29,700 nucleotides of DNA from Methylophaga sp. (GTDB taxonomy: Bacteria; Pseudomonadota; Gammaproteobacteria; Nitrosococcales; Methylophagaceae). Position 1 is the stretch's first letter. The number at the start of each line of letters is the position of its first letter. Both the position numbers and the translations under genes were made by a program. The DNA lies in contig JABURN010000036.1 in assembly GCA_014762585.1 (NCBI GenBank), positions 1 through 29,700 of the forward strand, read 5' to 3'. Positions 18,804 to 26,196 of the stretch are shown piece after piece. The notes beneath the pieces are model-generated. The model saw only the letters and a program-made list of their open reading frames with translations. It ran no database searches and had not been told where the DNA came from.

Positions 18804-19908
18804 GATCGATATTCGCGAAGCGACACTGGATGATGTCGATGCGCTGAATAAGCTGGAAAATGCCTGTTTCGACACAGACAGGATTTCCCGCCGCAGCTTT
18901 CGCTGGATGATCGAAAAAGGCCACAGTCTGTTGCTGGTGGCGCTTGTTGACCAGCAACTGGTCGGCTATGTATTGCTGCTTTATTCAAAGGGCACCTCCC
19001 TGGGCCGGGTCTATTCGCTGGCGGTGGATGCCCGTTATCGCAAGGCCGGTATCGCCGCCAGGCTGATGCAGGAAGCCGAAACCCAGGCACTGGATGATGG
19101 CCGTAGCTTCCTGAGGCTGGAAGTCCGTCCTGACAACCATGGCGCTATCCGTCTCTATGAAAAGCTGGATTATCAGCCTTTCGATATCGTCACCGATTTC
19201 TATGAGGATCATGCTGACGCCCTCAGAATGATGAAGGTGCTGCACCACCAGCCTGAAATTACCCACCCTGAGGTCGCGCATTACTCCCAGACCACCGACT
19301 TCACCTGTGGTCCGGCCTGCCTGATGATGGCGATGAAAACCTATGATGCGCCTCTTGTACTGGACCGGCGTCTGGAATTCCAGCTCTGGCGAGAAGCCAC
19401 CACCATCTTTATGACTTCCGGTCATGGTGGCTGCAGTCCGCAGGGCCTGGCGTTAGCCGCCTACCGTCGCGGGCTCAATACCACCCTGGTCACGAATTCT
19501 GACTTGATTCCCTTTGTGGGTGGCGTGCGAAGTGAAGACAAAAAGGCGGTGATTGAATGCGTGCATCAGGACTTCATCGAGCAAATCAGCAGTTCTGAAA
19601 TCCAGCAGCAACAAAGTACCGTCGATACTGCACTGCTCAAACATTATCTGGATCAGGGTGCCCTGGCGCTGGTTTTGATCAGCTCCTACCGGCTTAACGA
19701 GAGTAAATCCCCGCATTGGGTGCTGGTGGTGTCGGTATCAGATACTTTTGTTTATTTTCACGACCCGGATGTAGATTTGGACGATAACAAAAGCCTCACT
19801 GACAGCGGCTATATCCCGGTTACACATAAGGAATTCAACCGCATGCTGGGCTACGGTAAACCGCGCTATCAGGCGGCCGTTATTGTGTCAGACGCAGGCA
19901 TGAATTGA
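18778..19908 (+). CDS. GNAT acetyltransferase fused to a C39-like cysteine peptidase
   Basis: 376 residues. The N-terminal half (about 10-155) is a GNAT domain; RYRKAGIAARLM at 87-98 is the acetyl-CoA pyrophosphate loop, and AIRLYEKLDY at 123-132 is the usual late GNAT segment. The C-terminal half (about 165-375) is a papain-fold, C39-like domain with C177 in FTCGPA, H313 in SPHWVLV and D329 in FHDPD as the likely triad. C39 domains normally cut leader peptides at double-Gly sites in ABC exporters, but here there is no transporter, so a cytosolic peptide or isopeptide is more likely. Start ATG 18778 lies inside the DUF2817 gene. This fusion commonly sits next to RLAN ATP-grasp genes, to my recollection. 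Confidence 0.88.
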   Translation: MQTTTTDAEIDIREATLDDVDALNKLENACFDTDRISRRSFRWMIEKGHSLLLVALVDQQLVGYVLLLYSKGTSLGRVYSLAVDARYRKAGIAARLMQEAETQALDDGRSFLRLEVRPDNHGAIRLYEKLDYQPFDIVTDFYEDHADALRMMKVLHHQPEITHPEVAHYSQTTDFTCGPACLMMAMKTYDAPLVLDRRLEFQLWREATTIFMTSGHGGCSPQGLALAAYRRGLNTTLVTNSDLIPFVGGVRSEDKKAVIECVHQDFIEQISSSEIQQQQSTVDTALLKHYLDQGALALVLISSYRLNESKSPHWVLVVSVSDTFVYFHDPDVDLDDNKSLTDSGYIPVTHKEFNRMLGYGKPRYQAAVIVSDAGMN

Positions 19909-19923
19909 AGTGATTATATTGTA

Positions 19924-19942
19924 AATAATAATCTATATCATT
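19924..19942. promoter_or_regulatory. Probable Fur box before the 20001 TonB receptor
   Basis: AATAATAATCTATATCATT matches the 19-base Fur consensus at 11 of 19 positions by hand count, with a good left half (AATAAT-AAT). It overlaps the upstream end of the proposed promoter. This is the weakest of the four Fur-like sites, but its place before a siderophore receptor supports it. Confidence 0.55.
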
Positions 19943-19969
19943 TGCATTAATAGTTAATTTTGATAGTAT
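19942..19969 (+). promoter_or_regulatory. Candidate promoter of the 20001 TonB receptor
   Basis: TTGCAT at 19942-19947, a 16-base spacer, and TAGTAT at 19964-19969, in a strongly AT-rich stretch. Each hexamer matches four of six consensus bases. The start codon follows about 31 bases after the -10, with TGGAG as RBS at 19987-19991. Confidence 0.45.
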
Positions 19970-20000
19970 CCATCTCCATTCACGCAGATGGAGCTAATCA

Positions 20001-22154
20001 ATGTCTTTCACTAAAACAGTTATTGCCACCTCTCTAGGGCTTTTCTCCCTTCAGCCCGCGCTGGCTGACACTGCAACACCAGAAGAAACCAAAGCAGCAG
20101 TATCTCTCCCCAAAATCGGCGTTTCCGGAGAGTGGTATGGAGCCTCAGAGCACACTGGGGAATATCGGGTAAACCAGATGAAAACGGCAACACGTTTAGG
20201 CTTGTCGGCAAGAGAAACGCCACAGTCGGTGTCGGTGATTACCCGGCAGATCATCGACGACTTTGAGCTGGAAACGATTACCGATGTGGTGAAACTCGCG
20301 CCGGGGATTACAGCCAAGGAAAATGACAGTTCCCGTTTTAACTACTCTGCCCGGGGCTTCGATATTAACAATTTACAGATTGATGGTGTGCCGACTACCT
20401 GGGAAAGTGGTTATTCTGCGGGCGAAACCATGACCGATACAGTCCTGTATGACCGCGTTGAAATCGTGCGCGGCGCTACCGGGCTGATTACAGGGGCAGG
20501 CGATCCTTCCGCTGCTATTAACCTGGTCAGAAAGCGTGCAGACAGCCATGAGTTTGTTGGACATGCAACAGTATCGGCTGGATCGTGGGATGCCTATCAG
20601 GGCACCGTGGATGTTTCCACCCCATTAAATGACGCTGGCACCGTTCGTGGCAGATTAGTTGGCAGCTACCGCGAAGCAGATTCCTATGTGGACTTGCTGG
20701 GTGATGAGCGTCGTGTTTTTCTTGGCACACTGGCAGCGGATCTAACTGACCGCACCCTGTTGAATGTAGGGGTTAGTCATCAGGATCATAACCCGACATC
20801 ATCTACCTGGGGCGGCTTGCCGGCCTGGTTCAGCGATGGCTCAAGAACCGACTGGAACCGTTCCAAAACCACAGCAGCCGATTGGACCCGATGGGGCTCT
20901 GAAGTGACCAATTACTATGCCAATATTGAGCATCAATTTGATTCCGGTGCGATGATTTATGCGGCTTACAGTAAGAGCGTCAATGAGGGTGATTTACGCC
21001 TGCTTTATCTCAGTGGCTCACCTGATCCGAATACCGGGTTGGGAATGAATTCAAGCCCGTCCTGGTATGACAATGAGCGGGAACAGGACAACATCGATAT
21101 TTACGGTAATATCCCGTTCTCGCTATTCGGCCAACAGCATGAAGTCACACTGGGGCTGATGCACAGCGAGCAGGATTTTATTGCTAAACGTCGCGATGCA
21201 TTGAATAACGCTGCGGTAGGCAATTTTTTTGAATGGGATGGCAGCTATCCTGAGCCAAACTGGGGACCAAAACGTACCTACGTGACCCGTGATACCAAGC
21301 AGACAGGTCTCTATGCCGTCACACGCTTGACGCTCGCCGAACCGCTCAAATTGATTCTGGGCAGTCGCGTGACAGACTGGGAGGTTGAAGGCATGAACTG
21401 GGATGGCAGTCTGTATAAGTTTGAACATGACGACGAAGTCACGCCCTATGCCGGTCTGATATACGACTTGAACGATACCTACTCTGCCTATGCGAGTTAT
21501 ACCGAGATATTCCAACCCCAGAATCTGCAGGATAAGAATGGTGATTTTCTGGAGCCGATTGATGGAAAAAATTACGAAACAGGGATCAAAGCGGCTTATC
21601 TGGATGGTCGTCTGAACACCAGCTTGTCGGTATTTCGCATCGAGCAGGATAATCTCGGACAAGTAGATCCAAACAACCTGGTACCCGGTTCAACTAACCA
21701 GGCCTACGAGCCTGCTGAAGGGGCGACGAGTAAAGGTTTTGAATTTGAAGTTAACGGGGCGCTGACGGATAACTGGAATGTGCTGTTAGGATGGTCTCAG
21801 TTCCGGGCTGAAGATGCCAATGGCGAGGCTGTAAATACTGAGCATCCTCGTCGTACAGCCACGCTTTATACTACTTACCGCATGGATGATTTGACCTTGG
21901 GGGGCGGCCTGAACTGGGAAAGCAGCAACTATACGATTGCCAATAATCCCCAGGGCAATCCTGAAAAGCTGAAACAGGACAGTTTTGCCATAGTGAACCT
22001 GATGGCCAGATACCGGCTTTCTTCTGAACTACAGGCCCAGCTCAATATCAATAATGTCTTTGATGAGGAATATTACAGTCAGATTGGTTTCTACAGCCAG
22101 CTGGCCTATGGTGCACCGCGTAATGTGACTGCCAGCCTGCGTTACGACTTCTGA
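20001..22154 (+). CDS. TonB-dependent siderophore receptor, FhuE/FpvA-like
   Basis: 717 residues. A signal peptide ends near ALA (residue 22). The mature start lacks the extra domain for FecR-type signalling seen in FpvA, so it is like FhuE, the coprogen/hydroxamate receptor. The plug includes ETPQSVSVITRQ (about 72-83), ARGFDINNLQIDGVPT (about 115-130) and VEIVRGATGLITGAGDPSAAINLVRK. The barrel ends SLRYDF, preceded by FYSQLAYGAPRNVTA, which is typical of FhuE/FpvA relatives. The substrate is probably a ferric hydroxamate or mixed-type siderophore, but its identity is not shown. The Fur-like site at 19924 fits iron repression. It starts 92 bases after the GNAT-C39 gene on the same strand, but with its own promoter. 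Confidence 0.9.
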   Translation: MSFTKTVIATSLGLFSLQPALADTATPEETKAAVSLPKIGVSGEWYGASEHTGEYRVNQMKTATRLGLSARETPQSVSVITRQIIDDFELETITDVVKLAPGITAKENDSSRFNYSARGFDINNLQIDGVPTTWESGYSAGETMTDTVLYDRVEIVRGATGLITGAGDPSAAINLVRKRADSHEFVGHATVSAGSWDAYQGTVDVSTPLNDAGTVRGRLVGSYREADSYVDLLGDERRVFLGTLAADLTDRTLLNVGVSHQDHNPTSSTWGGLPAWFSDGSRTDWNRSKTTAADWTRWGSEVTNYYANIEHQFDSGAMIYAAYSKSVNEGDLRLLYLSGSPDPNTGLGMNSSPSWYDNEREQDNIDIYGNIPFSLFGQQHEVTLGLMHSEQDFIAKRRDALNNAAVGNFFEWDGSYPEPNWGPKRTYVTRDTKQTGLYAVTRLTLAEPLKLILGSRVTDWEVEGMNWDGSLYKFEHDDEVTPYAGLIYDLNDTYSAYASYTEIFQPQNLQDKNGDFLEPIDGKNYETGIKAAYLDGRLNTSLSVFRIEQDNLGQVDPNNLVPGSTNQAYEPAEGATSKGFEFEVNGALTDNWNVLLGWSQFRAEDANGEAVNTEHPRRTATLYTTYRMDDLTLGGGLNWESSNYTIANNPQGNPEKLKQDSFAIVNLMARYRLSSELQAQLNINNVFDEEYYSQIGFYSQLAYGAPRNVTASLRYDF

Positions 22155-22213
22155 TAAGCGACCCGTTGTACTAATAGCGCACGGCTTGAACATCTTTGAT
22201 ATCTGTAGACCAC

Positions 22214-22247
22214 AGTTGGCCCGGATTGCTTGTCCTCCGGGCCAACT
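22214..22247 (+). terminator. Perfect hairpin after the TonB receptor, possible terminator
   Basis: AGTTGGCCCGG (22214-22224) and CCGGGCCAACT (22237-22247) form an 11 bp perfect stem with a 12-base loop, 59 bases after the stop codon. The T-run behind it is poor (AGTATCTT), so termination is likely but not certain. Confidence 0.6.
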
Positions 22248-22334
22248 AGTATCTTAAGCTGCTGGAACGTGGCTGCTGAGGTATGACCAGAACTTTAGTG
22301 AGTTTCAGATGGTCGCTGATGAGTAGGAGTGATT

Positions 22335-22790
22335 ATGATTGAAAAATTAAAACAGATGCTGGGCAATACCTTTGGTGATGACAGTGAGGCACTGATGTCT
22401 GATCAGGGTCACACCAAGCTGTTGGCGGCCGTGGCGCTGATGATCGAAATTATTGCGGTGGATGATGAGCGGCATGATGCTGAAATCGCGATGCTCAGAC
22501 AGCTTGTCAGTGAGCGTTTTAATTTATCTGTTGACAAGGCGGAAGCACTGATTGAACAGGCTGAAGCGGCTTTGCAGCAGTCCACCGATTTTTATCGGTT
22601 CACTTCCGCTATCAACCGCGAGTTTGATCACGATGAGAAAATTGAACTGGTCGAGTCATTGTGGCAACTCGCTAATGCCGATGAGGATATCGACGCGATT
22701 GAGCAGCATGTCATCCGCAAGCTGGCCAGTTTGCTGCATGTCTCACACAAGGACTTCATTGCCACCAAGCTAAAGGTGGTCGGTGAATGA
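22335..22790 (+). CDS. TerB-like (tellurite-resistance/COG3793-type) helical protein
   Basis: 151 residues from ATG 22335, with AGGAG five bases upstream; a GTG six bases earlier overlaps that RBS and is unlikely. It is entirely helical and acidic. The segment KLLAAVALMIEIIAVDD (about 27-43), the DEKIELVESLWQLANADEDIDAIE part (about 98-121) and a C-terminal HVIRKLASLLHV match the TerB fold, whose acidic loops may bind metal. No other ter gene is nearby, so tellurite resistance should not be assumed. Stand-alone TerB proteins are common and of unknown function. It is convergent with the PPOX-fold gene; the stop codons are one base apart. Confidence 0.82.
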   Translation: MIEKLKQMLGNTFGDDSEALMSDQGHTKLLAAVALMIEIIAVDDERHDAEIAMLRQLVSERFNLSVDKAEALIEQAEAALQQSTDFYRFTSAINREFDHDEKIELVESLWQLANADEDIDAIEQHVIRKLASLLHVSHKDFIATKLKVVGE

Positions 22791-22791
22791 G

Positions 22792-23457
22792 TCAGGCCTT
22801 TTCATCGCCTGACTGCACATAGCTCATCCATTCCTCAATGGGCATGGTGCCACCGGATTCTTCAACCCGCTTACGGTCCTTGTCACTCAATACATCATTT
22901 ACTTCATCCACCCGCTTCCAGGCAGCAACCGGTGTTTCACAGTCTGCTTTGGGCACGTAGTGTGAGTCCTTCACTTTCTGATAGCGATGGATATATCGCG
23001 GACAGTTCTGCCACAGTTCGCTCACGGTGACACGGACCACCAGTTCGGCTTCTTTCCAATAGGAGAGCAATGGGTCATCGGCTGATACGCGGGCTTTGCC
23101 CTGAACCCGGATGCGATGCGGTTTTTCGAAATCAATAAACAGCATACCCACTTCGGCATGGCCATCAATATTGCCCATCGAATAGTACATGCCATTACCG
23201 TCAAAGCTCGGAAATGCCAGCGTATGCTCATCAACCACACGAACGAAAGCGCCGGCTTCACCGCCTTTGTATGAGACCGTCGGACGACCCTGATGATCGA
23301 CGGTAGACAAAAAGAACATATCGCGCTGCTCAATGAAGGCCGCGGCATCCTCGGATATTTCGGTCACCACGGCGAGTTCTTCGACCCGATCGGCCATCTT
23401 TCTGCTGTCGAACTGGTCCTGCCTTGCGCGATGCTGTTCGCCGTAAAGTCTGCTCAT
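22792..23457 (-). CDS. Pyridoxamine 5'-phosphate oxidase-fold protein
   Basis: 221 residues from ATG 23457, which has AAGGCAGAG upstream. A GTG at 23496 would extend the frame by 13 residues but has no good RBS and adds no conserved sequence. The split-barrel flavin-binding fold is suggested by DMFFLSTVDHQGRPTVSYKGG near residues 45-65, FPSFDGNGMYYSMGNI near 82-97 and HRIRVQGKARV near 113-123. This is a general FMN/F420/haem-binding fold and the protein is not the vitamin B6 enzyme PdxH. Possible roles include flavin-dependent oxidoreduction of a small molecule. A C-terminal Trp/Lys-rich region extends beyond the minimal domain. It is divergent from the DUF3649 operon, 354 bp away. Confidence 0.83.
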   Translation of the reverse strand: MSRLYGEQHRARQDQFDSRKMADRVEELAVVTEISEDAAAFIEQRDMFFLSTVDHQGRPTVSYKGGEAGAFVRVVDEHTLAFPSFDGNGMYYSMGNIDGHAEVGMLFIDFEKPHRIRVQGKARVSADDPLLSYWKEAELVVRVTVSELWQNCPRYIHRYQKVKDSHYVPKADCETPVAAWKRVDEVNDVLSDKDRKRVEESGGTMPIEEWMSYVQSGDEKA

Positions 23458-23595
23458 ATCTCTGCCTTTTGATTGATTTGCTGCAAAACCTAACACGCAA
23501 CCTCAAGGCTGTATAGCCACCTGCGATTGATCAGGAAATTTGCCCGAAGTGCCCCCTGTGACGGAGAGTATTTGGCATTTTCCGCTAAGCGGATA

Positions 23596-23624
23596 TTGCC
23601 AAAACGAAGCGTAAACGATAATGT
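23596..23624 (+). promoter_or_regulatory. Candidate promoter of the DUF3649-PepSY-DUF3325 operon
   Basis: TTGCCA at 23596-23601, a 17-base spacer, and TAATGT at 23619-23624. The -10 is a modest match and GATAAT at 23617 with a 15-base spacer is an alternative. Both overlap the Fur box, the expected layout for repression. Confidence 0.5.
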
Positions 23625-23635
23625 ATCGCATTATT
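23617..23635. promoter_or_regulatory. Fur box of the DUF3649-PepSY-DUF3325 operon
   Basis: GATAATG-TATCG-CATTATT has perfect seven-base inverted half-sites except the last base, and matches the 19-mer Fur consensus at 13 of 19 positions, with the centre different. It overlaps the proposed -10, about 177 bases upstream of the first start codon. Confidence 0.78.
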
Positions 23636-23639
23636 AATG

Positions 23640-23811
23640 AGGTATTCTGTTAACAATTTAATGCAATCCCTCAGCGAACGCCGTGACCTGTGTCTGGCAT
23701 GGCGTACTTGGGAGGAAAGCTTTTCCGGTAGCTGATTTATAAGCAGGTATAAACAGCGCTAATCCGTGCTGGACACAGACCCCCCGACCAGACCTTGACC
23801 ATGGTGACTGA
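23640..23811 (+). other. Long leader region with hairpins before the DUF3649 gene; no gene seen
   Basis: The gap between the PPOX gene and the DUF3649 gene (23458-23811) is the longest gene-free stretch in the window. Behind the promoter about 170 bases remain. ACGCCGTG (23678-23685) pairs with CATGGCGT (23698-23705) in an eight-pair hairpin with one G-T pair. Its interior contains CTGTGTC (23688-23694), complementary to GACACAG at 23772-23778, and GTCTGG, complementary to CCAGAC at 23788-23793, so alternative folds exist. GGAAAGCTTTTCC at 23714-23726 is a further small hairpin. I recognise no known riboswitch class. A 24-codon frame at 23661-23735 has no RBS. Confidence 0.4.
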
Positions 23812-24105
23812 ATGAATTCGCAAGCTGCTTTGCAGACGACTAACCGCATTATCGCGGCCATACTGGGCGGTTATGCCTTTACCTGGGGCTTTAGTGTGCT
23901 GGGCATCACCAGCCTGGTTGCTCTGGGCATCGATTTCCATGAAGCCGAAACCGGGCTGTCATTGATTGCTTTTCTGGTTTTTCTGGGGCTGTTTCTGTGG
24001 GCATTTGCCGCCAAAAGCATGATTCGTGTCTGGCTGGTGCTCGCTGGTGGCGCCGCAATCATGATGTTGATTGGTACTGTCTTGCAAAACAGCCTGTTGA
24101 GTTAG
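23812..24105 (+). CDS. DUF3649 small membrane protein of a siderophore-iron operon
   Basis: 97 residues with three hydrophobic segments (about 12-38, 45-66 and 70-93). The size and layout fit DUF3649 iron-uptake proteins, which sit before a PepSY-TM gene. The RBS before this ATG is weak (GGTGACTGA), in contrast to its neighbours, so translation may depend on the leader. The gene stops 10 bases before the PepSY gene. Its job is unknown; in Pseudomonas, small membrane proteins in the FpvG cluster help iron release from pyoverdine, which is the nearest known analogy and not proof. Confidence 0.8.
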   Translation: MNSQAALQTTNRIIAAILGGYAFTWGFSVLGITSLVALGIDFHEAETGLSLIAFLVFLGLFLWAFAAKSMIRVWLVLAGGAAIMMLIGTVLQNSLLS

Positions 24106-24115
24106 GAGCGCGCTG

Positions 24116-25813
24116 ATGTTTAATTCTTTACGCATGTCGATGGGCTGGGTCCACACCTGGATGGGACTGGTGCTGGGCTTCGTGCTGATGATTTGCTTTT
24201 TCTTCGGCGCGCTGTCGGTATTTGACCGCGAAATCGATCGCTGGGCGATTCCGGACACCCGCTTTGAACCGCAACCCATGCCGTCCTTTGATGAGGTGCT
24301 CAAACCGGTTTACGAGCAGCTTCGACCTGATCCGGTGGATATGGCCGCCACCGAGCGACGCGTGGTCGGTTCATTACCGGACCCGGAAACCCTGGAACTG
24401 GAGTCGCTGTTTGCCTACACCACGCATCGTGATCCGGTGCTGTTGATCGGGGGCGAGTTTGCCATCCCCAATGAGCCCATCGACCCGACTGATGATCATC
24501 AGCATGTGCATGGCCGTGCCACCGTTAATCCTGCTACAGGTGAGCTGCTCAACGATGATGCACTCAAGATCGGCAGCGACTGGTTTTACCCGATGCACTT
24601 TAGTCTGAATTTCAACTGGATGATGCTGGGCTACTGGATTGTGGGTCTGGCAGCACTGGTAATGCTGGCAGGGCTGGTCAGTGGCGTCATCATTCACCGC
24701 AAAATTTTCCGGGAGTTCTTTACCTTTCGTCCCTGGAAGAACCTGTTCCGCAGCAGCCTCGATTTACACAATATGACCGGGGTGGTGGCGCTGCCATTTC
24801 ACTTTTTCTTTGCTTTTACTGCGCTGGTGATTTTTGCCAGCAACATCTATCTGCCAGTGACACATACCACACTGAAGCCATTGCATGAGCATCATGAGAA
24901 ACTGGAAGCAGCCCGTACCGGCCTGCCTCATGAGCCAGCCGGTGTGCCGGCGCCACTGGCTTCTGTGGATGCGATGGTTGCTGAAGCCAAACGTCGTTGG
25001 GCCCAGCGTGATATGGCCGGAGAAGTCGGCTTTTTGAGCATGAACCATCTGGGTGACGAAAACGGATATGTGAGTATTTATCGCGCCGGTAGTGACCGCG
25101 TGGCCCTGGTCGGTGAAGGTATTCACTTCAAAGCCAGTACCGGTGAAGTCATTCGTGAAGAACCACCACGCAGTGCCGTGTCATCCATCGACGAGTTTCT
25201 GACCGGTCTGCATCTGCAGCATTTTGAGCACTGGATGCTGCGCTGGCTTTATGTCTTCGGTGGTTTGCTGGGGGCGGTCTGTATCGCCACCGGCTTTGTG
25301 CTGTTTGTTGAAAAACGTAAAGCGAGGCATGCCAAAACGGGCAGTCAGGGCAGCCGTATCGTCGATGCTTTAGCCGTCACTACGGTCACCGGCATGGTGC
25401 TGGCAGCGGTAGGCATGCTGGTGGCAAACCGGCTGTTACCTGCTGATCTGCCCGGTAAAGGGCAGTGGGAACAGATCGCTTTCTGGTCAGTCTGGGCTTT
25501 GGCATTTTTGCACGCCGCCTGGCGCAGTTCACCGGTCGCCAAGGCACGGCATAATCCAGCATGGCGTGAACAGTCTTTGCTCTTGGGCTTATTGAGCCTC
25601 AGTGCTGTAGGGCTTAACTGGATAACTACCGGAGATCATCTGATCAAAACCGTGTTTACTGATACTTACTGGGCCGTAGCCGGTGTCGATCTGAGTCTGA
25701 TCGCGACCGCATTGATCGCCTTTTTTGCTGCAGCCAGACTGCGGGCACCGGTCAGTGAACAAAAAGCAGACAATGCGCTGAGCCGCAATAAACAGGTGAA
25801 TGCCTATGACTGA
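24116..25813 (+). CDS. PepSY-associated TM protein, probable ferrisiderophore reductase component (FpvG/PiuB-like)
   Basis: 565 residues with GGAG upstream. A first helix (about 13-37) begins HTWMGLVLG, carrying one of the conserved histidines. A periplasmic domain follows (about 40-165) with a His cluster DDHQHVHGRATVNPATGELL near 122-141, the PepSY-like part. Then MHFSLNFNWMMLGYW and two helices, RSSLDLHNMTGVVALPFHFFF near 218-238, a second periplasmic part (about 250-365), LHLQHFEHWMLRWLYVFGG and further C-terminal helices. The histidines on helices are consistent with haem binding, as in FpvG-like inner-membrane reductases that release Fe(II) from siderophores. The final 8 bases overlap the DUF3325 gene. 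It would reduce iron from siderophores imported by the nearby receptors; this is inference. Confidence 0.88.
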   Translation: MFNSLRMSMGWVHTWMGLVLGFVLMICFFFGALSVFDREIDRWAIPDTRFEPQPMPSFDEVLKPVYEQLRPDPVDMAATERRVVGSLPDPETLELESLFAYTTHRDPVLLIGGEFAIPNEPIDPTDDHQHVHGRATVNPATGELLNDDALKIGSDWFYPMHFSLNFNWMMLGYWIVGLAALVMLAGLVSGVIIHRKIFREFFTFRPWKNLFRSSLDLHNMTGVVALPFHFFFAFTALVIFASNIYLPVTHTTLKPLHEHHEKLEAARTGLPHEPAGVPAPLASVDAMVAEAKRRWAQRDMAGEVGFLSMNHLGDENGYVSIYRAGSDRVALVGEGIHFKASTGEVIREEPPRSAVSSIDEFLTGLHLQHFEHWMLRWLYVFGGLLGAVCIATGFVLFVEKRKARHAKTGSQGSRIVDALAVTTVTGMVLAAVGMLVANRLLPADLPGKGQWEQIAFWSVWALAFLHAAWRSSPVAKARHNPAWREQSLLLGLLSLSAVGLNWITTGDHLIKTVFTDTYWAVAGVDLSLIATALIAFFAAARLRAPVSEQKADNALSRNKQVNAYD

Positions 25814-26129
25814 GACAATCTGGTTGATCGCGGCTGTGACGGCAGCGTTATTGAGCATGAGCTGGCTGGCGCTGGCTTATGAAAGCCACTGGCAACAGGT
25901 GTTTCCGGAATCAGGGACGCTACCGAACCGTCGTCGCCTGAAGTTGAGCGCTTGGGTTTTCTTATTGTTGTCGGCCGTGTTCTGTCTCAACGCCGATCAT
26001 CCCTCAATGGCGGTATTGGTCTGGGTGATGTTGCTGGCTGTTGCGGCTTTTAGTGTAGCGATGATGTTGAGCCACCGCCCGGCGCTACTGAAAATTATCT
26101 GTCTGCCGCTATTTGCAGCGAAAGCCTGA
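25806..26129 (+). CDS. DUF3325 small membrane protein
   Basis: 107 residues from ATG 25806. ATG 25800 is in the same frame but only three bases from AGG, while 25806 is nine bases away, so I prefer the latter. Four hydrophobic segments (about 5-22, 47-62, 68-86 and 93-104). DUF3325 proteins are found at the end of DUF3649/PepSY operons. The start overlaps the end of the PepSY gene by eight bases, indicating coupling. The strong terminator at 26145 ends the operon. Its biochemical role is unknown; a structural or assembly partner of the reductase is the simplest idea. Confidence 0.78.
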   Translation: MTETIWLIAAVTAALLSMSWLALAYESHWQQVFPESGTLPNRRRLKLSAWVFLLLSAVFCLNADHPSMAVLVWVMLLAVAAFSVAMMLSHRPALLKIICLPLFAAKA

Positions 26130-26144
26130 GTTTCAGCAAACGAT

Positions 26145-26184
26145 AAAAAAGGGGCTGATGAAATTTTCCATCAGCCCCTTTTTT
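26145..26184. terminator. Bidirectional Rho-independent terminator
   Basis: A perfect 16 bp stem, AAAAAAGGGGCTGATG (26145-26160) with CATCAGCCCCTTTTTT (26169-26184), loop of eight. A- and T-runs on either side serve both the siderophore operon (+) and the flavodoxin gene (-). Confidence 0.95.
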
Positions 26185-26196
26185 GTTCTGACAGTA

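Noticed and set aside
18778..19908. Bacteriocin export/leader-peptidase system based on the C39-like domain
   Set aside because: No ABC transporter domain, no double-Gly precursor peptide and no accessory exporter gene nearby.
21123..21662. A 179-codon frame on the minus strand inside the third TonB receptor
   Set aside because: Antisense to a clear receptor gene, with no RBS and no recognisable motif.
22335..22790. Tellurite-resistance operon
   Set aside because: Only one TerB-like protein is present; no terZ, terC, terD or terE neighbour supports such a role.
23661..23735. A 24-codon frame in the DUF3649 leader (start MQSLSERRDL)
   Set aside because: There is no Shine-Dalgarno sequence before the ATG and no family match. 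I kept it only as a remark in the leader finding.
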